DNA of 34,100 nucleotides from Candidatus Daviesbacteria bacterium (GTDB lineage Bacteria; Patescibacteriota; Microgenomatia; Daviesbacterales; UBA10151): NCBI GenBank assembly GCA_016183245.1, contig JACPEY010000037.1, forward strand, positions 1-34,100, read 5' to 3'. Below, piece after piece: positions 8,300-17,437 of this stretch; position 1 is the stretch's first letter, and each line of letters opens with the position of its first letter. The notes beneath the pieces are model-generated. The model had not been told where the DNA came from. It saw nothing but the letters and a program-made list of their open reading frames with translations, and searched no databases. A program made the translations under genes and the position numbers.

Positions 8300-8653
8300 C
8301 TACCTACTTCTAAATCTATGATCTACCAATCTTGCTTCTGCGACTTTTATCTCTTTACCAGGAGTTTTATCCTTTTTCTTTTTAAATCCATGAAGCAGAA
8401 GAAAAGCCCTTCCTGCTACTGAAATATATAAAACCCGGATATTGTCTGATCCAAGAAGTCGCATTTCCCAAAGCTCGCTGCCAACTATTTTCTTAAAATG
8501 CGGCAAACCTAATCTTGTGCCAAATTCTCTAAGTAAGTTTATAGTGCTTTCCACTTTTGCCTTTGCCTTTATTTCCAAACTGTTAATAAACTCCTGTACC
8601 GGTGAACCTCCCTGCTCTGTTCGATATAATAGTATTTCCCATTTCTCTTCCAT
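8300..8653 (-). CDS. RelE/HigB-superfamily (Gp49-like) toxin
   Basis: GSPVQEFINSL...LPHFKKIVGSELWEMRLLGSDNIRVLYISVAGRAFLLLHGFKKK; toxin upstream of HTH antitoxin. Confidence 0.85.
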   Translation of the reverse strand: MEEKWEILLYRTEQGGSPVQEFINSLEIKAKAKVESTINLLREFGTRLGLPHFKKIVGSELWEMRLLGSDNIRVLYISVAGRAFLLLHGFKKKKDKTPGKEIKVAEARLVDHRFRSR

Positions 8654-8732
8654 AATTTGAGCATAGCGAGAATTATAGTCTTTCGCAAGAAAGTATATGG
8701 TTCCAGTATATCAAAGGTATGACTAGTCTTTT

Positions 8733-10112
8733 CTAGGACCTTGAGTCAGACATTTCATCATTCTTTTCATCTTTACCCAGCTCCACAATACCACCATAAA
8801 CAATACTCATAAGCATGTATTCATTAACTTTATCCTGACTTATCCCTTTTCTGCGTGCTGCCAGAGAAACAAAAACATAAGTTGCCAAAACAGCAGCAAG
8901 AACAAATGGCGCTGAAGCAATATCAATTAGATCTTTCCCTTTCCTTTTTAGCCTATTGTGTAACCTATCGTAATTTTTTAGCCACGATTGAGATTTCTCA
9001 AGCTCGCTTTGAGGGACTGATATTATTTCAGAAGGGTCTTTAATAGTTCTTCTGCCTAATTTTCTCGCTAATCCAGAGTGACCGGATTTTATTAAAACCA
9101 TAGGCATCAATGTTTGCGAATCTCCTCTAAAATCTGGATTTTGGCACCGGAAATAGCAACTGTATAAACAACCGGGACACCCATCAACAGCCCCCTCTTT
9201 TCTTTCTCTCCACTCTTTACTTTTTAAACTAACTCCCGTATCAAGACCAGTTCGCATTTCGGAACAGACTCCTAGTTCACCTTTTTCTCCCTGGGCGCGT
9301 ATGTGTATAAATTGATCTTGTGTTGGATCACATTTCCACCTACTACCGTTAGAATCCATAGCTTTTACAAAATAATTCCAACCATTAACTAAGAAGCCAC
9401 TCTTTCTTAGTGGTTCCAATTCTCTTGCAACCTTTTCTATTTGTTCCAAAGTTGGAATATTGCTCTTTTCCGGTACTGTTGAAAACCCATCGCCAATTTC
9501 TTGAACAATTGATGTACTAAAAAAAATTCCATTTGCTGCACAAGTCTTTGCCACTTTAGGGATAATATCAGCTCTATCAGCAGTAAAAACAACACTTACC
9601 GTAGGAATAATTCCCGCATTTGCTGTTGCCCTGGCTTTTCCAATAATGCTTCTGATACCAGCTTCAGTTGGAGAATGCAGGGAAAAAGTAAGAAAATCTA
9701 ACCTTGCCTTTTTAAGCCTTGAAAGATAATAGGTGTTATCCAAAAAATCACCATTAGTTATGACATTAGTAAACATACCTAAACGGGAAGCATATCCGAT
9801 GATTTCTAATGCATGATCTACATAGGTTTTTCCTTCTTCTGTAGTAAATGAAGTTAGTTTTTCCGTAAAATCTTCATACATTAAGTTGGCACCATTTAGG
9901 CACATCTGGTATCTGCCAGGACGCACTCCTCCATCAAACTGGCAGCCTGCAAGAGGTTCACCTCCAACATATTGGAAAAACAGAAAACCTTCATCATATG
10001 CCCAATCAACTTGCCTTAGCGACTCGGCAACTGTCGAAAATCTTACAGTATTTTTTCTTTTGTGTACATCACAATAAACACAAGCCCTGTTGCAATTCGT
10101 CGGACCTTCCAT
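8733..10112 (-). CDS. radical SAM protein with SPASM-like Cys-rich region and C-terminal membrane segment
   Basis: CNRACVYC (CX3CX2C) near N-terminus; CPGCLYSCYFRC; hydrophobic ASAPFVLAAVLATYVFVSLAA near C-terminus. Confidence 0.85.
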   Translation of the reverse strand: MEGPTNCNRACVYCDVHKRKNTVRFSTVAESLRQVDWAYDEGFLFFQYVGGEPLAGCQFDGGVRPGRYQMCLNGANLMYEDFTEKLTSFTTEEGKTYVDHALEIIGYASRLGMFTNVITNGDFLDNTYYLSRLKKARLDFLTFSLHSPTEAGIRSIIGKARATANAGIIPTVSVVFTADRADIIPKVAKTCAANGIFFSTSIVQEIGDGFSTVPEKSNIPTLEQIEKVARELEPLRKSGFLVNGWNYFVKAMDSNGSRWKCDPTQDQFIHIRAQGEKGELGVCSEMRTGLDTGVSLKSKEWRERKEGAVDGCPGCLYSCYFRCQNPDFRGDSQTLMPMVLIKSGHSGLARKLGRRTIKDPSEIISVPQSELEKSQSWLKNYDRLHNRLKRKGKDLIDIASAPFVLAAVLATYVFVSLAARRKGISQDKVNEYMLMSIVYGGIVELGKDEKNDEMSDSRS

Positions 10113-10287
10113 TATTGCTAAACTGTGTCCCCCTCTTTCAGCCTTGTATACTCCCTAGGCTTTCTTTGCTTCTTGAATCATAGGAGGATATTATTACACC
10201 CGGATAAATCCTTAGCAAATAATGATATCTTCAGCCAAAGTATTAACAATCGTAATATAGTTTGAATCTACATAAAGACCGGGTATT

Positions 10288-11883
10288 TTAAATATAACCC
10301 TTCTCCTGCAAATATCTTTGCCTATCTCCTCTGGTAAAACCTATCCGTTCCATCACCTTATCAGCATGACTATCAGTAGAAATACCCGGAATTATCTTGT
10401 GAGTTGGGCCATCCCCTTTAAATTCAACCTGCCAATACTGACCTAGGCCTTGATCCCTGAAGCATTCTACAAGTTCATGATTGTGAGTTACCAGAACCGT
10501 ATTACCACCGATTTTCCAAAAATCTTCCAGAATTTCCCTTGAAATTTGAATTTTTTCTTCATAAGTTGTAGCTTCAATTAATTCATCTAATACGATCACG
10601 CTACTCGGAGTAGCTTTGTAGTAGATTTCTGCTGTTCTGGCTATTTCTACTCCAAACCTGCCTTCTTCATCCTGTAATTTATTAACCATGGGAGAATGGT
10701 AATAAATTCCATCAGCCACTGCTATTCTGGCCTGCTCAGCTGGAATATAAGAACCGGTTTGGGCAAGAATTTGAGTTTGCAAAATTGTTTTAGAAAGAGA
10801 AGTTTTACCTCCACTATTTGGTCCAGTCAAAAATGTTAATCCGGCTCCATTTAAATTTACATCGTTCTCAACATAAGCAGGATCTTTTTTTGCTAAAACA
10901 GGATTTCTAAGCCCTCTTGCCTCAAAGAAATGCCTTTCAGCATTTACTACTTGAGGTAAAGTCACAGGAACCTTCAAAGAATCCGCATAAGCTGCCAGAG
11001 ACAATAGTTCGTCTATTTTGCCTAGACTTTCTACAGCATTTACCACTTTTGGATTTGAAAAATATAACCCACGCAAAGGCTCAACAAAATTTTTATTATC
11101 AAACCGCCGCCCCAGGGTCAGTGCCATTGGCGTCCAAAACATCATCATCATCTCTGAACCTATTGTAAGTCCAAAAAAAGCTGGATCAACAGCCATCAAA
11201 GCACTACCCCCAATAAACCCAGTAAGTGGCAAACCTGCAACCATCAACCGAATCGGCTTAAAATCAGTTGCTTTAAATTCAATAAAAGGTTCTGGCCACC
11301 TTTTTCCAACATCCTCCGGACGTCTGATTCCTTTAAATGTTTTATAAACTGGACCCCGGATAAAATCATAAACCTCATCTTGCCTAAGATCCGTAAAATT
11401 ATCCACCAATACCTTAAGATAATCAGACTCAGGAGTAATATCTTTTAGGCCATTTGCAAGATGGAGTAACAACTTTCGTGATCCTCTATATACTTTATAG
11501 AGATTTGGTGAACCAAGCCAACTTGTAGAGTAATCACCAGTAAATAAATTATGAAGTAATTTTTCATCATCAACTGTACCGTCTACGAATCGAGTAATTC
11601 TTTCCCGCAGTCCTCTATCAGACCTTAGCTCGTCAAGTGATTTTTGTTTTCCGGTAATTAATAAAGCATCAGTTAACGGCTGTCTTAATGACCTCTGTAA
11701 AACGAAATCTCCTAGTTGTGTTTTTGTGAAATTAATAGCAGAGTATACATCATCAACTTGTATTAGATTACAGGTAGCCTCATCCATTACCCGCACAGGG
11801 ACGGGATTAAACCACCGTTTATCTTTTCGAAAAGATAAAGCTGGGTCAAAACTGGAATTTACTGCTTCTTTAAACTTTTGCAT
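10288..11883 (-). CDS. MutS-like ATPase lacking the canonical mismatch-recognition N-terminus
   Basis: LTFLTGPNSGGKTSLSKTI (Walker A), SSVIVLDELIEATTYEE (Walker B), NTVLVTHNHEL. Confidence 0.85.
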   Translation of the reverse strand: MQKFKEAVNSSFDPALSFRKDKRWFNPVPVRVMDEATCNLIQVDDVYSAINFTKTQLGDFVLQRSLRQPLTDALLITGKQKSLDELRSDRGLRERITRFVDGTVDDEKLLHNLFTGDYSTSWLGSPNLYKVYRGSRKLLLHLANGLKDITPESDYLKVLVDNFTDLRQDEVYDFIRGPVYKTFKGIRRPEDVGKRWPEPFIEFKATDFKPIRLMVAGLPLTGFIGGSALMAVDPAFFGLTIGSEMMMMFWTPMALTLGRRFDNKNFVEPLRGLYFSNPKVVNAVESLGKIDELLSLAAYADSLKVPVTLPQVVNAERHFFEARGLRNPVLAKKDPAYVENDVNLNGAGLTFLTGPNSGGKTSLSKTILQTQILAQTGSYIPAEQARIAVADGIYYHSPMVNKLQDEEGRFGVEIARTAEIYYKATPSSVIVLDELIEATTYEEKIQISREILEDFWKIGGNTVLVTHNHELVECFRDQGLGQYWQVEFKGDGPTHKIIPGISTDSHADKVMERIGFTRGDRQRYLQEKGYI

Positions 11884-11886
11884 ATT

Positions 11887-12672
11887 TTAAATTCTGGGAA
11901 TAATTAACTCTTCCCCATATCGGGCAAGTAACAACCTGCCCTTTATCCATTTATCAACCGGCAAGACAGGATAAAGGATTTCTTGCCAGGGCCTAGGAGT
12001 AAGATAAAGAGGTAAACGGTCACCTTGCATTATACGTCTGTCGATCTCTATACTTCTCCATACGTTTAATATTGAATTCCCTGCCAGTATTGAAATCCCT
12101 AAAGTTATTGCTGCCGCTTCATAATCCCCCCTCAACAAGTCACTAAATATGTTGGGGATGTACATGGAATAAACCAGCCAGTTTATTCTTTGATCATGTA
12201 GTCCCAGTTTCTCTCTAAATAAAATTTCACAAGCAGCTGACTTGATTTCTTTTTGCAGTCTTGTCAGGTATTGTCCTTCATAATCCTCCCTATTTTGATA
12301 ACCTCGTTTTTTAATATCATCATCAATAATTCGATCATGAACCAAAACTCTGTATCGACCGTCAACTATTTCGATTTGATGAAATTTCCCCGGCCTAAGG
12401 GCAATTTTAGTAAGTTCACTCAAAGGAGCAATGGAACGCCAGGCCAAGACATCAGCACCTACAGCTACAGCAGATTTTTCCGGTTTTTTATCAGAATCTA
12501 CTATTACTACATCTCTCCTTAAGTCGGAAATACGCATAAATAAACCTGCCAGTTCCTGATCTAGAGTAGTTGTTTGGGCTAAATTGCCTGTTCTATTGTA
12601 AATAAATTGTCTCGGCTCCAATTCAAACATATTGTGAATTCTACTATAAGTCTTAAATAAAAACAAACTCAA
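11887..12672 (-). CDS. hypothetical protein; paralog of the decayed copy at 19128-19690
   Basis: ORF 3 nt upstream of the MutS-like gene; likely start MFELEPRQF. Confidence 0.65.
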   Translation of the reverse strand: MSLFLFKTYSRIHNMFELEPRQFIYNRTGNLAQTTTLDQELAGLFMRISDLRRDVVIVDSDKKPEKSAVAVGADVLAWRSIAPLSELTKIALRPGKFHQIEIVDGRYRVLVHDRIIDDDIKKRGYQNREDYEGQYLTRLQKEIKSAACEILFREKLGLHDQRINWLVYSMYIPNIFSDLLRGDYEAAAITLGISILAGNSILNVWRSIEIDRRIMQGDRLPLYLTPRPWQEILYPVLPVDKWIKGRLLLARYGEELIIPRI

Positions 12673-12709
12673 GGCCGTACGACAGCCGTCATATATTTTG
12701 CCTCACTAC

Positions 12710-12738
12710 TTGCCCCGCACTTTCGTCTCTGCTAGGAT
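12710..12738 (+). promoter_or_regulatory. candidate promoter TTGCCC-N17-TAGGAT, 9 nt before ATG 12748
   Basis: Manual motif reading. Confidence 0.5.
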
Positions 12739-12747
12739 AGTTTGGCT

Positions 12748-14895
12748 ATGTTAAATAGAATTATTCCTTACTCTTTTTACCTGCTCTTTTTCTTAACCCC
12801 CCTTTTTTGGACCTCTTTAAATTATGAACTTTTTGAATTTAATAAAATGATTTTAGTTTACGGCTTTACTATTGTTATTACAGGTGCCTGGCTTTTAAAA
12901 ATCATAAATCGTAAATCTTTAATCTTTAATCGAACTCCATTGGATATCCCCCTGCTTTTATTTTTAGGCGCCAATATTTTATCAACCATCTTTTCAATTG
13001 ATACTCATACTTCTATCTGGGGTTATTATTCCAGATTAAACGGCGGTCTTTTATCTACTGTTTCCTACCTTTTATTATATTGGGCTTTTGTTTCTAACAT
13101 GGATTTTGACAAAGTTAAAACTACCTTAAAATTCGGGCTGGCTTCCGGATTTATCATCTCTTTGTGGGCAATTTTAGAACACTTTGGAGGATCTGTTTCC
13201 TGCCTGATTTTAAGGGGGGAATTTAACAATTCCTGCTGGATCCAGGATGTCCAGGCCCGGGTTTTTGCCACTTTGGGTCAACCTAACTGGCTTGCTTCCT
13301 ACCTAGCAATGCTCATCTTCCCGGCCTTTTATTTTTTATTGACTGCGACCAAAAAATCATCCCTTACTATTTACTACATACTACTTACTACATACTATCT
13401 GGCTTTTACATTTACTTATTCCCGGGGACCAACATTAGGGCTGATTGGAGGATTAGTAGTTTTTCTTATTAGTTATGTGATCTCTGAACACCGATTTCAT
13501 CGAGTGTCCTCGACAAAGTCGGGACTTGTTTCAGATTCTCGCATTCCTGCCTTGCCGGCAGGCAGGCGCGAGAGATTCTTCGCTTCGCTCAGAATGACAA
13601 AATTAGCAGTAATTCTCATTTCTTTTCTGATAATCAACCTTCTTTTTGGTTCTGCCTTAACTGACTTCCGTTTAATTTCCAAATTCGCTGCTCCTGTAAG
13701 GCCCGGGATATCCCTACCGCCTTCTGAAAGTAATCCTCCTTCTGCAGGAGGTACCCAACTGGAAAATGGCGGGACTGAATCAGGACAAATCAGGTTGATT
13801 GTATGGAAAGGTGCTTTGGATATTTTTAAAAATTATCCCATTTTTGGTTCAGGCTTGGAAACTTTTGCCTATTCTTATTATGCATACCGCCCCACTTTAC
13901 ACAACCTAACCACTGAATGGGACTTTTTATACAATAAAGCACACAATGAGTACTTAAATTACCTCTCAACTACAGGAGTCGTAGGGTTTGGAACATATAT
14001 CCTGGTAATTGGAAGTTTTCTTTACTCAAAGGTCAAAACTGTAACTCAAAACTTAAAAGTAAACCAGACAAAACTTTTAACTTTAACCTCTAACTTTGAA
14101 CTTTACACTTTGCACTTTGCACTTTTGGCTTCCTACATTTCCTACCTGATTTCCAACTTTTTCCTCTTTTCAGTAGTAATTATTGCTGTCTTTTTCTATC
14201 TATTTCCAGCACTTGCTTTTGTTGCAACCGGCTCCACTTCCATTCTCCATCTTCCATCTTCAAAAGTCCATTTTTTATTTTCTATCATCTATCGTCGGAA
14301 AATTTATACCAAAATTGCCCAGGGCATTGTGATTTTTTCCATCCTCTATCTTCTCTATTCCATCTTCCTGCTTTGGTACGCGGACACCCTTTTTGCAAAA
14401 GGAGAAAAAGCATCTGATATGGGCAATCCCGGCAGGGCATACAATGAGCTAAAAACCGCCTCAGAACTGAACCCGGGCGAGCCGTTTTATAGATCAGAGC
14501 TCTCCTTTGCCGCAGCCCAGGCTGCAGTCAGTTTGGAAGAAGTTGATGCAACTTTATCTGCTGCTTTAAAAAATGAAGCTGTTGTCGAAACAGAATCAAT
14601 TTTGGATGAACACCCGAAAAATGTGTCATTTTTCCGGACAGCTGTCAGGACTTACTTTGAGCTTTCCTTAATTGACAAAGATTATATTGATAAAACTTTA
14701 CAAACTTTGGACGAAAGTTTAAAACTTGCTCCAACTGATCCAAAACTTTATTACAATAAAGCCCTGATTTTATTCTCAACAGGCAAGAAAGAGGAAGCAA
14801 TCAAGGCTTTACAGCAGGCTATAAAACTAAAACAAGATTACCTGGAAGCTCTGGATCAGCTTAAAGAAGCAACAAATTCAGCTGAAACAAAATGA
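12748..14895 (+). CDS. O-antigen ligase/polymerase-like multi-pass membrane protein with C-terminal TPR repeats
   Basis: Many TM segments, PNWLASYLAMLIFPAFYF, YSRGPTLGLIGG, HNEYLNYLSTTGVVGF; C-terminal TPR-like repeats (ELNPGEPFY, KLAPTDPKLYYNKALILFSTGKKEEAIKALQQAIKL). Confidence 0.85.
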   Translation: MLNRIIPYSFYLLFFLTPLFWTSLNYELFEFNKMILVYGFTIVITGAWLLKIINRKSLIFNRTPLDIPLLLFLGANILSTIFSIDTHTSIWGYYSRLNGGLLSTVSYLLLYWAFVSNMDFDKVKTTLKFGLASGFIISLWAILEHFGGSVSCLILRGEFNNSCWIQDVQARVFATLGQPNWLASYLAMLIFPAFYFLLTATKKSSLTIYYILLTTYYLAFTFTYSRGPTLGLIGGLVVFLISYVISEHRFHRVSSTKSGLVSDSRIPALPAGRRERFFASLRMTKLAVILISFLIINLLFGSALTDFRLISKFAAPVRPGISLPPSESNPPSAGGTQLENGGTESGQIRLIVWKGALDIFKNYPIFGSGLETFAYSYYAYRPTLHNLTTEWDFLYNKAHNEYLNYLSTTGVVGFGTYILVIGSFLYSKVKTVTQNLKVNQTKLLTLTSNFELYTLHFALLASYISYLISNFFLFSVVIIAVFFYLFPALAFVATGSTSILHLPSSKVHFLFSIIYRRKIYTKIAQGIVIFSILYLLYSIFLLWYADTLFAKGEKASDMGNPGRAYNELKTASELNPGEPFYRSELSFAAAQAAVSLEEVDATLSAALKNEAVVETESILDEHPKNVSFFRTAVRTYFELSLIDKDYIDKTLQTLDESLKLAPTDPKLYYNKALILFSTGKKEEAIKALQQAIKLKQDYLEALDQLKEATNSAETK
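13504..13598. repeat. composite dispersed repeat inside the Wzy-like CDS (CCGGCAGGCAGGC; ATTCTTCGCTTCGCTCAGAATGAC)
   Basis: Encodes low-complexity RVSSTKSGLVSDSRIPALPAGRRERFFASLRMTK between TM segments. Confidence 0.7.
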
Positions 14896-15176
14896 AGTCA
14901 ATTGCCAAAGCCATTGCTGAGGTTAAGTTTAAAAACCGGCCTAAAAATATCTCTAAAGAATTTCAAATGTATGGGGTTTACCTGGCAGAAAGCTTACAAG
15001 ATATTAAGCATTACTCCCTTTATATTAAACTGGCAAAACAGATTGACCGTAGACTTTTAGAAGAAGCCTTAAATTTTACCAAAGGCTATACCTCTGCCAA
15101 ATCAAAAGCAAAAGTATTTATGTGGAAATTACAGCAGATTAAAGGTTATAGTGTTGACAACCACTTGACAAAATGA
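14892..15176 (+). CDS. small hypothetical protein
   Basis: ORF overlapping the upstream CDS by 4 nt (ATGA). Confidence 0.65.
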   Translation: MKSIAKAIAEVKFKNRPKNISKEFQMYGVYLAESLQDIKHYSLYIKLAKQIDRRLLEEALNFTKGYTSAKSKAKVFMWKLQQIKGYSVDNHLTK

Positions 15177-15199
15177 TCTTTTTCGTACTAATATTAATT

Positions 15200-15530
15200 T
15201 ATCCTAAAGGACATTTAAGTAGATGGCCCAAAGGATTACAATCCTGAGCGATGGTGAGAGAAATCGAACCGGAGTCGAAGGACTGCCCTACCTAGCACGT
15301 TTAAAGCTGGAATATTTTTCTTCACTGATTTGATACTTTACGGGAGTTTAAAGTGTGGTCCAAAGCCTTAAAGCAGCGGACACCAAAACACCCACCTTAG
15401 GTTACCTGAGGAGAAAATCCGGCTAACGACTATAGTAGGGAGGAATTATTTTCGAGCATAGCGAGAAAATATCAGAGGAGCCGCATTGAAACGAAGTTTC
15501 AAGCGGAACTGCTGATATTTTTATCTATTA
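15200..15530 (+). ncRNA. candidate structured ncRNA, identity unresolved
   Basis: Stop-rich 330-nt intergenic region with several hairpins (ACTTTA/TAAAGT, CCTTAGG/CCTGAGG), long-range CCCTAC/GTAGGG, and a terminal hairpin with T5. Confidence 0.4.
15468..15526 (+). terminator. long hairpin AAAATATCAG...CTGATATTTTT with inner CCGC/GCGG and GAAAC/GTTTC stems
   Basis: Nested complementary arms followed by a T run. Confidence 0.6.
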
Positions 15531-15600
15531 CCCTCTTTTTTCATTTCCATCTTAAGCTTTGTACTTTGATCTTAAAACTTGGTAGAATATACCCTGTTGT

Positions 15601-15671
15601 GCCCCCTTAGCTTAGTGGTAAAGCAGCGGTTTTGTAAACCGTCGACAACAGTTCGATTCTGTTAGGGGGCT
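15601..15671 (+). tRNA. tRNA-Thr (UGU)
   Basis: Cloverleaf: acceptor GCCCCCT/AGGGGGC, anticodon loop TTTGTAA, T loop GTTCGATTC. Confidence 0.93.
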
Positions 15672-15728
15672 CAATCGTTGCCTTTGGAGGATTTTCTTCT
15701 AGGCAATTGTTCCTATCTATTTTGGTAA

Positions 15729-16910
15729 CTAAGAAATCTCTTCCCCTGTTACTTTATCTTTTATCCGAACTTCTCTACCGTTGCTCACCACATTAACAAC
15801 CATTCCTTCTCTATTTAATCCTCGAGGTCCAATTCCATCTGGATATATTAAAGCCAGTTTGGATTTTCTCAAGGCTTTAACATCTCTGTGCGCCAAAATA
15901 CCTCCGCCATCTGTAAAAACATACCCTTGTGGCTCTTTTTCTGTATCTTCCCTAAAACAATCCCAAAACCCATTATGTAGATCGCAAACATATAAAACAG
16001 GCAGGTCTGTTTCAAACTGTCTTGTAAATTCAAAAACTACCTCAAAATCCTGTCCTTTTTTGTCCGTTACCCCAATCACAATTGGCATGGACGGCCCTAC
16101 TTGCCGACAGTCAAACCTAAAATCAGGTCTATGGATCGGCTTAAAATAGTGAACCTGAAATAAAGTAGCAGGCATTAAACCATATTCAATTACATAAACC
16201 CATCTTGGGTCCAAAATCTTTGCAATAGCATCATGCCAGCCAGTTACAGTTTTTAGCTCATCTTCTGGCACATCATCTAAACGAATAATATTACGGTAAA
16301 TACTGCCAAAGATATAAAACCTGCCTCGAGGATTATACTGCAGGGTAAGTTTACCCTCTTTTTTGCTTTTGTTACTGTCAGCTATTGTTGTTAAATAAAG
16401 ATCAGGCCTGTTTGGATGCTTTATAAGAGTGCCTGTATATTTACAAGGGGCTAGTGGTGCTGTAATTACATTGATTTCAGAAGGAAAATAATCCCTATCT
16501 GCTTCTGGTAGCGACCTTTCGTCCTGAGGGTGAGCTATTCCTCTTACCAAATCTTCAAGTCTCTGATTGAATTCCTTATCATCTTTGAGTAATTTATAAT
16601 TTCCATCTACGTTAAAGTATCTGGCAATTCCGTCTTGTCCTTTAAAAGTGTCAACTACACAAGTAGTAAAAATGCCTTCATAACCGCATAATTCCACAGT
16701 CGCGCTTGACCTGAATATTCTTGGCCAGGGAATTCCGTCTTTATCTACCCGGGCCAGAAAATCTCCCGGCTGTTCGCCAATCTCACTGACTACCATTGGC
16801 ATTTGGGGGATTTCTGGCAGGCATCTTGCCACCTGCATTAAAAGTCCTGCTTTGGCACCATATTTATGCACCAACTTCTGAGGATATCTTAAACCTTCTA
16901 TTTGACTCAT
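15729..16910 (-). CDS. divergent PEP synthase / PEP-utilising-like protein; ORF track start 17021 probably too early, MSQIEGLRYPQKL likely (near 16910)
   Basis: GAKAGLL..., PRIFRSSATVELCGYEGIFTT, C-terminal GGGILAHRDVKALRKSKLALIY...GMVVNVVSNGREVRIKD resembling a swivelling PEP-utilising domain. Confidence 0.55.
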   Translation of the reverse strand: MSQIEGLRYPQKLVHKYGAKAGLLMQVARCLPEIPQMPMVVSEIGEQPGDFLARVDKDGIPWPRIFRSSATVELCGYEGIFTTCVVDTFKGQDGIARYFNVDGNYKLLKDDKEFNQRLEDLVRGIAHPQDERSLPEADRDYFPSEINVITAPLAPCKYTGTLIKHPNRPDLYLTTIADSNKSKKEGKLTLQYNPRGRFYIFGSIYRNIIRLDDVPEDELKTVTGWHDAIAKILDPRWVYVIEYGLMPATLFQVHYFKPIHRPDFRFDCRQVGPSMPIVIGVTDKKGQDFEVVFEFTRQFETDLPVLYVCDLHNGFWDCFREDTEKEPQGYVFTDGGGILAHRDVKALRKSKLALIYPDGIGPRGLNREGMVVNVVSNGREVRIKDKVTGEEIS

Positions 16911-17013
16911 AGTCAAAGGAATTTTACCTGAGAAGACATAACAAAACAAGTTTCTACCTAAGCATTCGCTAATGTTGGAAAACTCTATAAAATAATATAA
17001 AATAAACTGGTTT

Positions 17014-17125
17014 GCCGACATGGCTCAGTGGGTTAAAGTAACTAACGTTACTTTGACGGGTTAACTACAACCTAGTCCGCGTTAAGCGGATGATTTTAAA
17101 TCAGTGTTAACCCGGGAAGAGCACA
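17014..17125 (+). other. tRNA-like 5' fragment followed by a hairpin cluster
   Basis: GCCGACATGGCTCAGTGG resembles the start of tRNA-Thr at 17143; then AAAGTAAC-TAAC-GTTACTTT, GGGTTAA/TTAACCC enclosing CCGC-GTTAA-GCGG. Confidence 0.45.
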
Positions 17126-17142
17126 TTCTAGTTATATTTTTA

Positions 17143-17217
17143 GCCGACGTAGCTTAGTGGTAAAGCACTTCATTGGTAATGAAGAGACCATGGGTTCGAT
17201 CCCCATCGTCGGCTCCA
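17143..17217 (+). tRNA. tRNA-Thr (GGU), CCA encoded
   Basis: Acceptor GCCGACG/CGTCGGC, anticodon loop TTGGTAA, T loop GTTCGATCC, 3' TCCA. Confidence 0.95.
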
Positions 17218-17372
17218 AGTGAAACTGGCAGGCCCGCCTGCTATCGCAAGCAAAGCGTTGCGGGCAGGGTAGTTTTACCATGTTTAGTTTGTTGTAAGGC
17301 TATTTCTTTGAATTTAGAACTTTCTACATTGTTTTTGAAGACTTTTTGTGGTAACATACAGTTACTAAACAT

Positions 17373-17407
17373 GAAGCGGATATTTCGTATGTCCGCTTCT
17401 TTTTTTT
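17373..17407 (+). terminator. rho-independent terminator GAAGCGGATAT...ATGTCCGCTTC + T8
   Basis: 8 bp GC-containing stem and T tract. Confidence 0.9.
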
Positions 17408-17437
17408 ACGTTTTGCGAAGCAAAAGGCAAGCTCTGC

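Noticed and set aside
15488-15521. Group II intron domain V-like GAGCCGCATTGAAACGAAGTTTCAAGCGGAAC
   Set aside because: Only the CCGC/GCGG and GAAAC/GTTTC pairs form; the conserved lower stem does not pair, and no intron-encoded protein is present.
15200-15530. Group I intron or RNase P RNA
   Set aside because: GGCTAACGACTATAG resembles a group I R element, but no matching UAGUC-type S partner was found downstream. CCGGCTAA resembles the RNase P 3' core, but no matching GAGGAAAGUCC element was seen.
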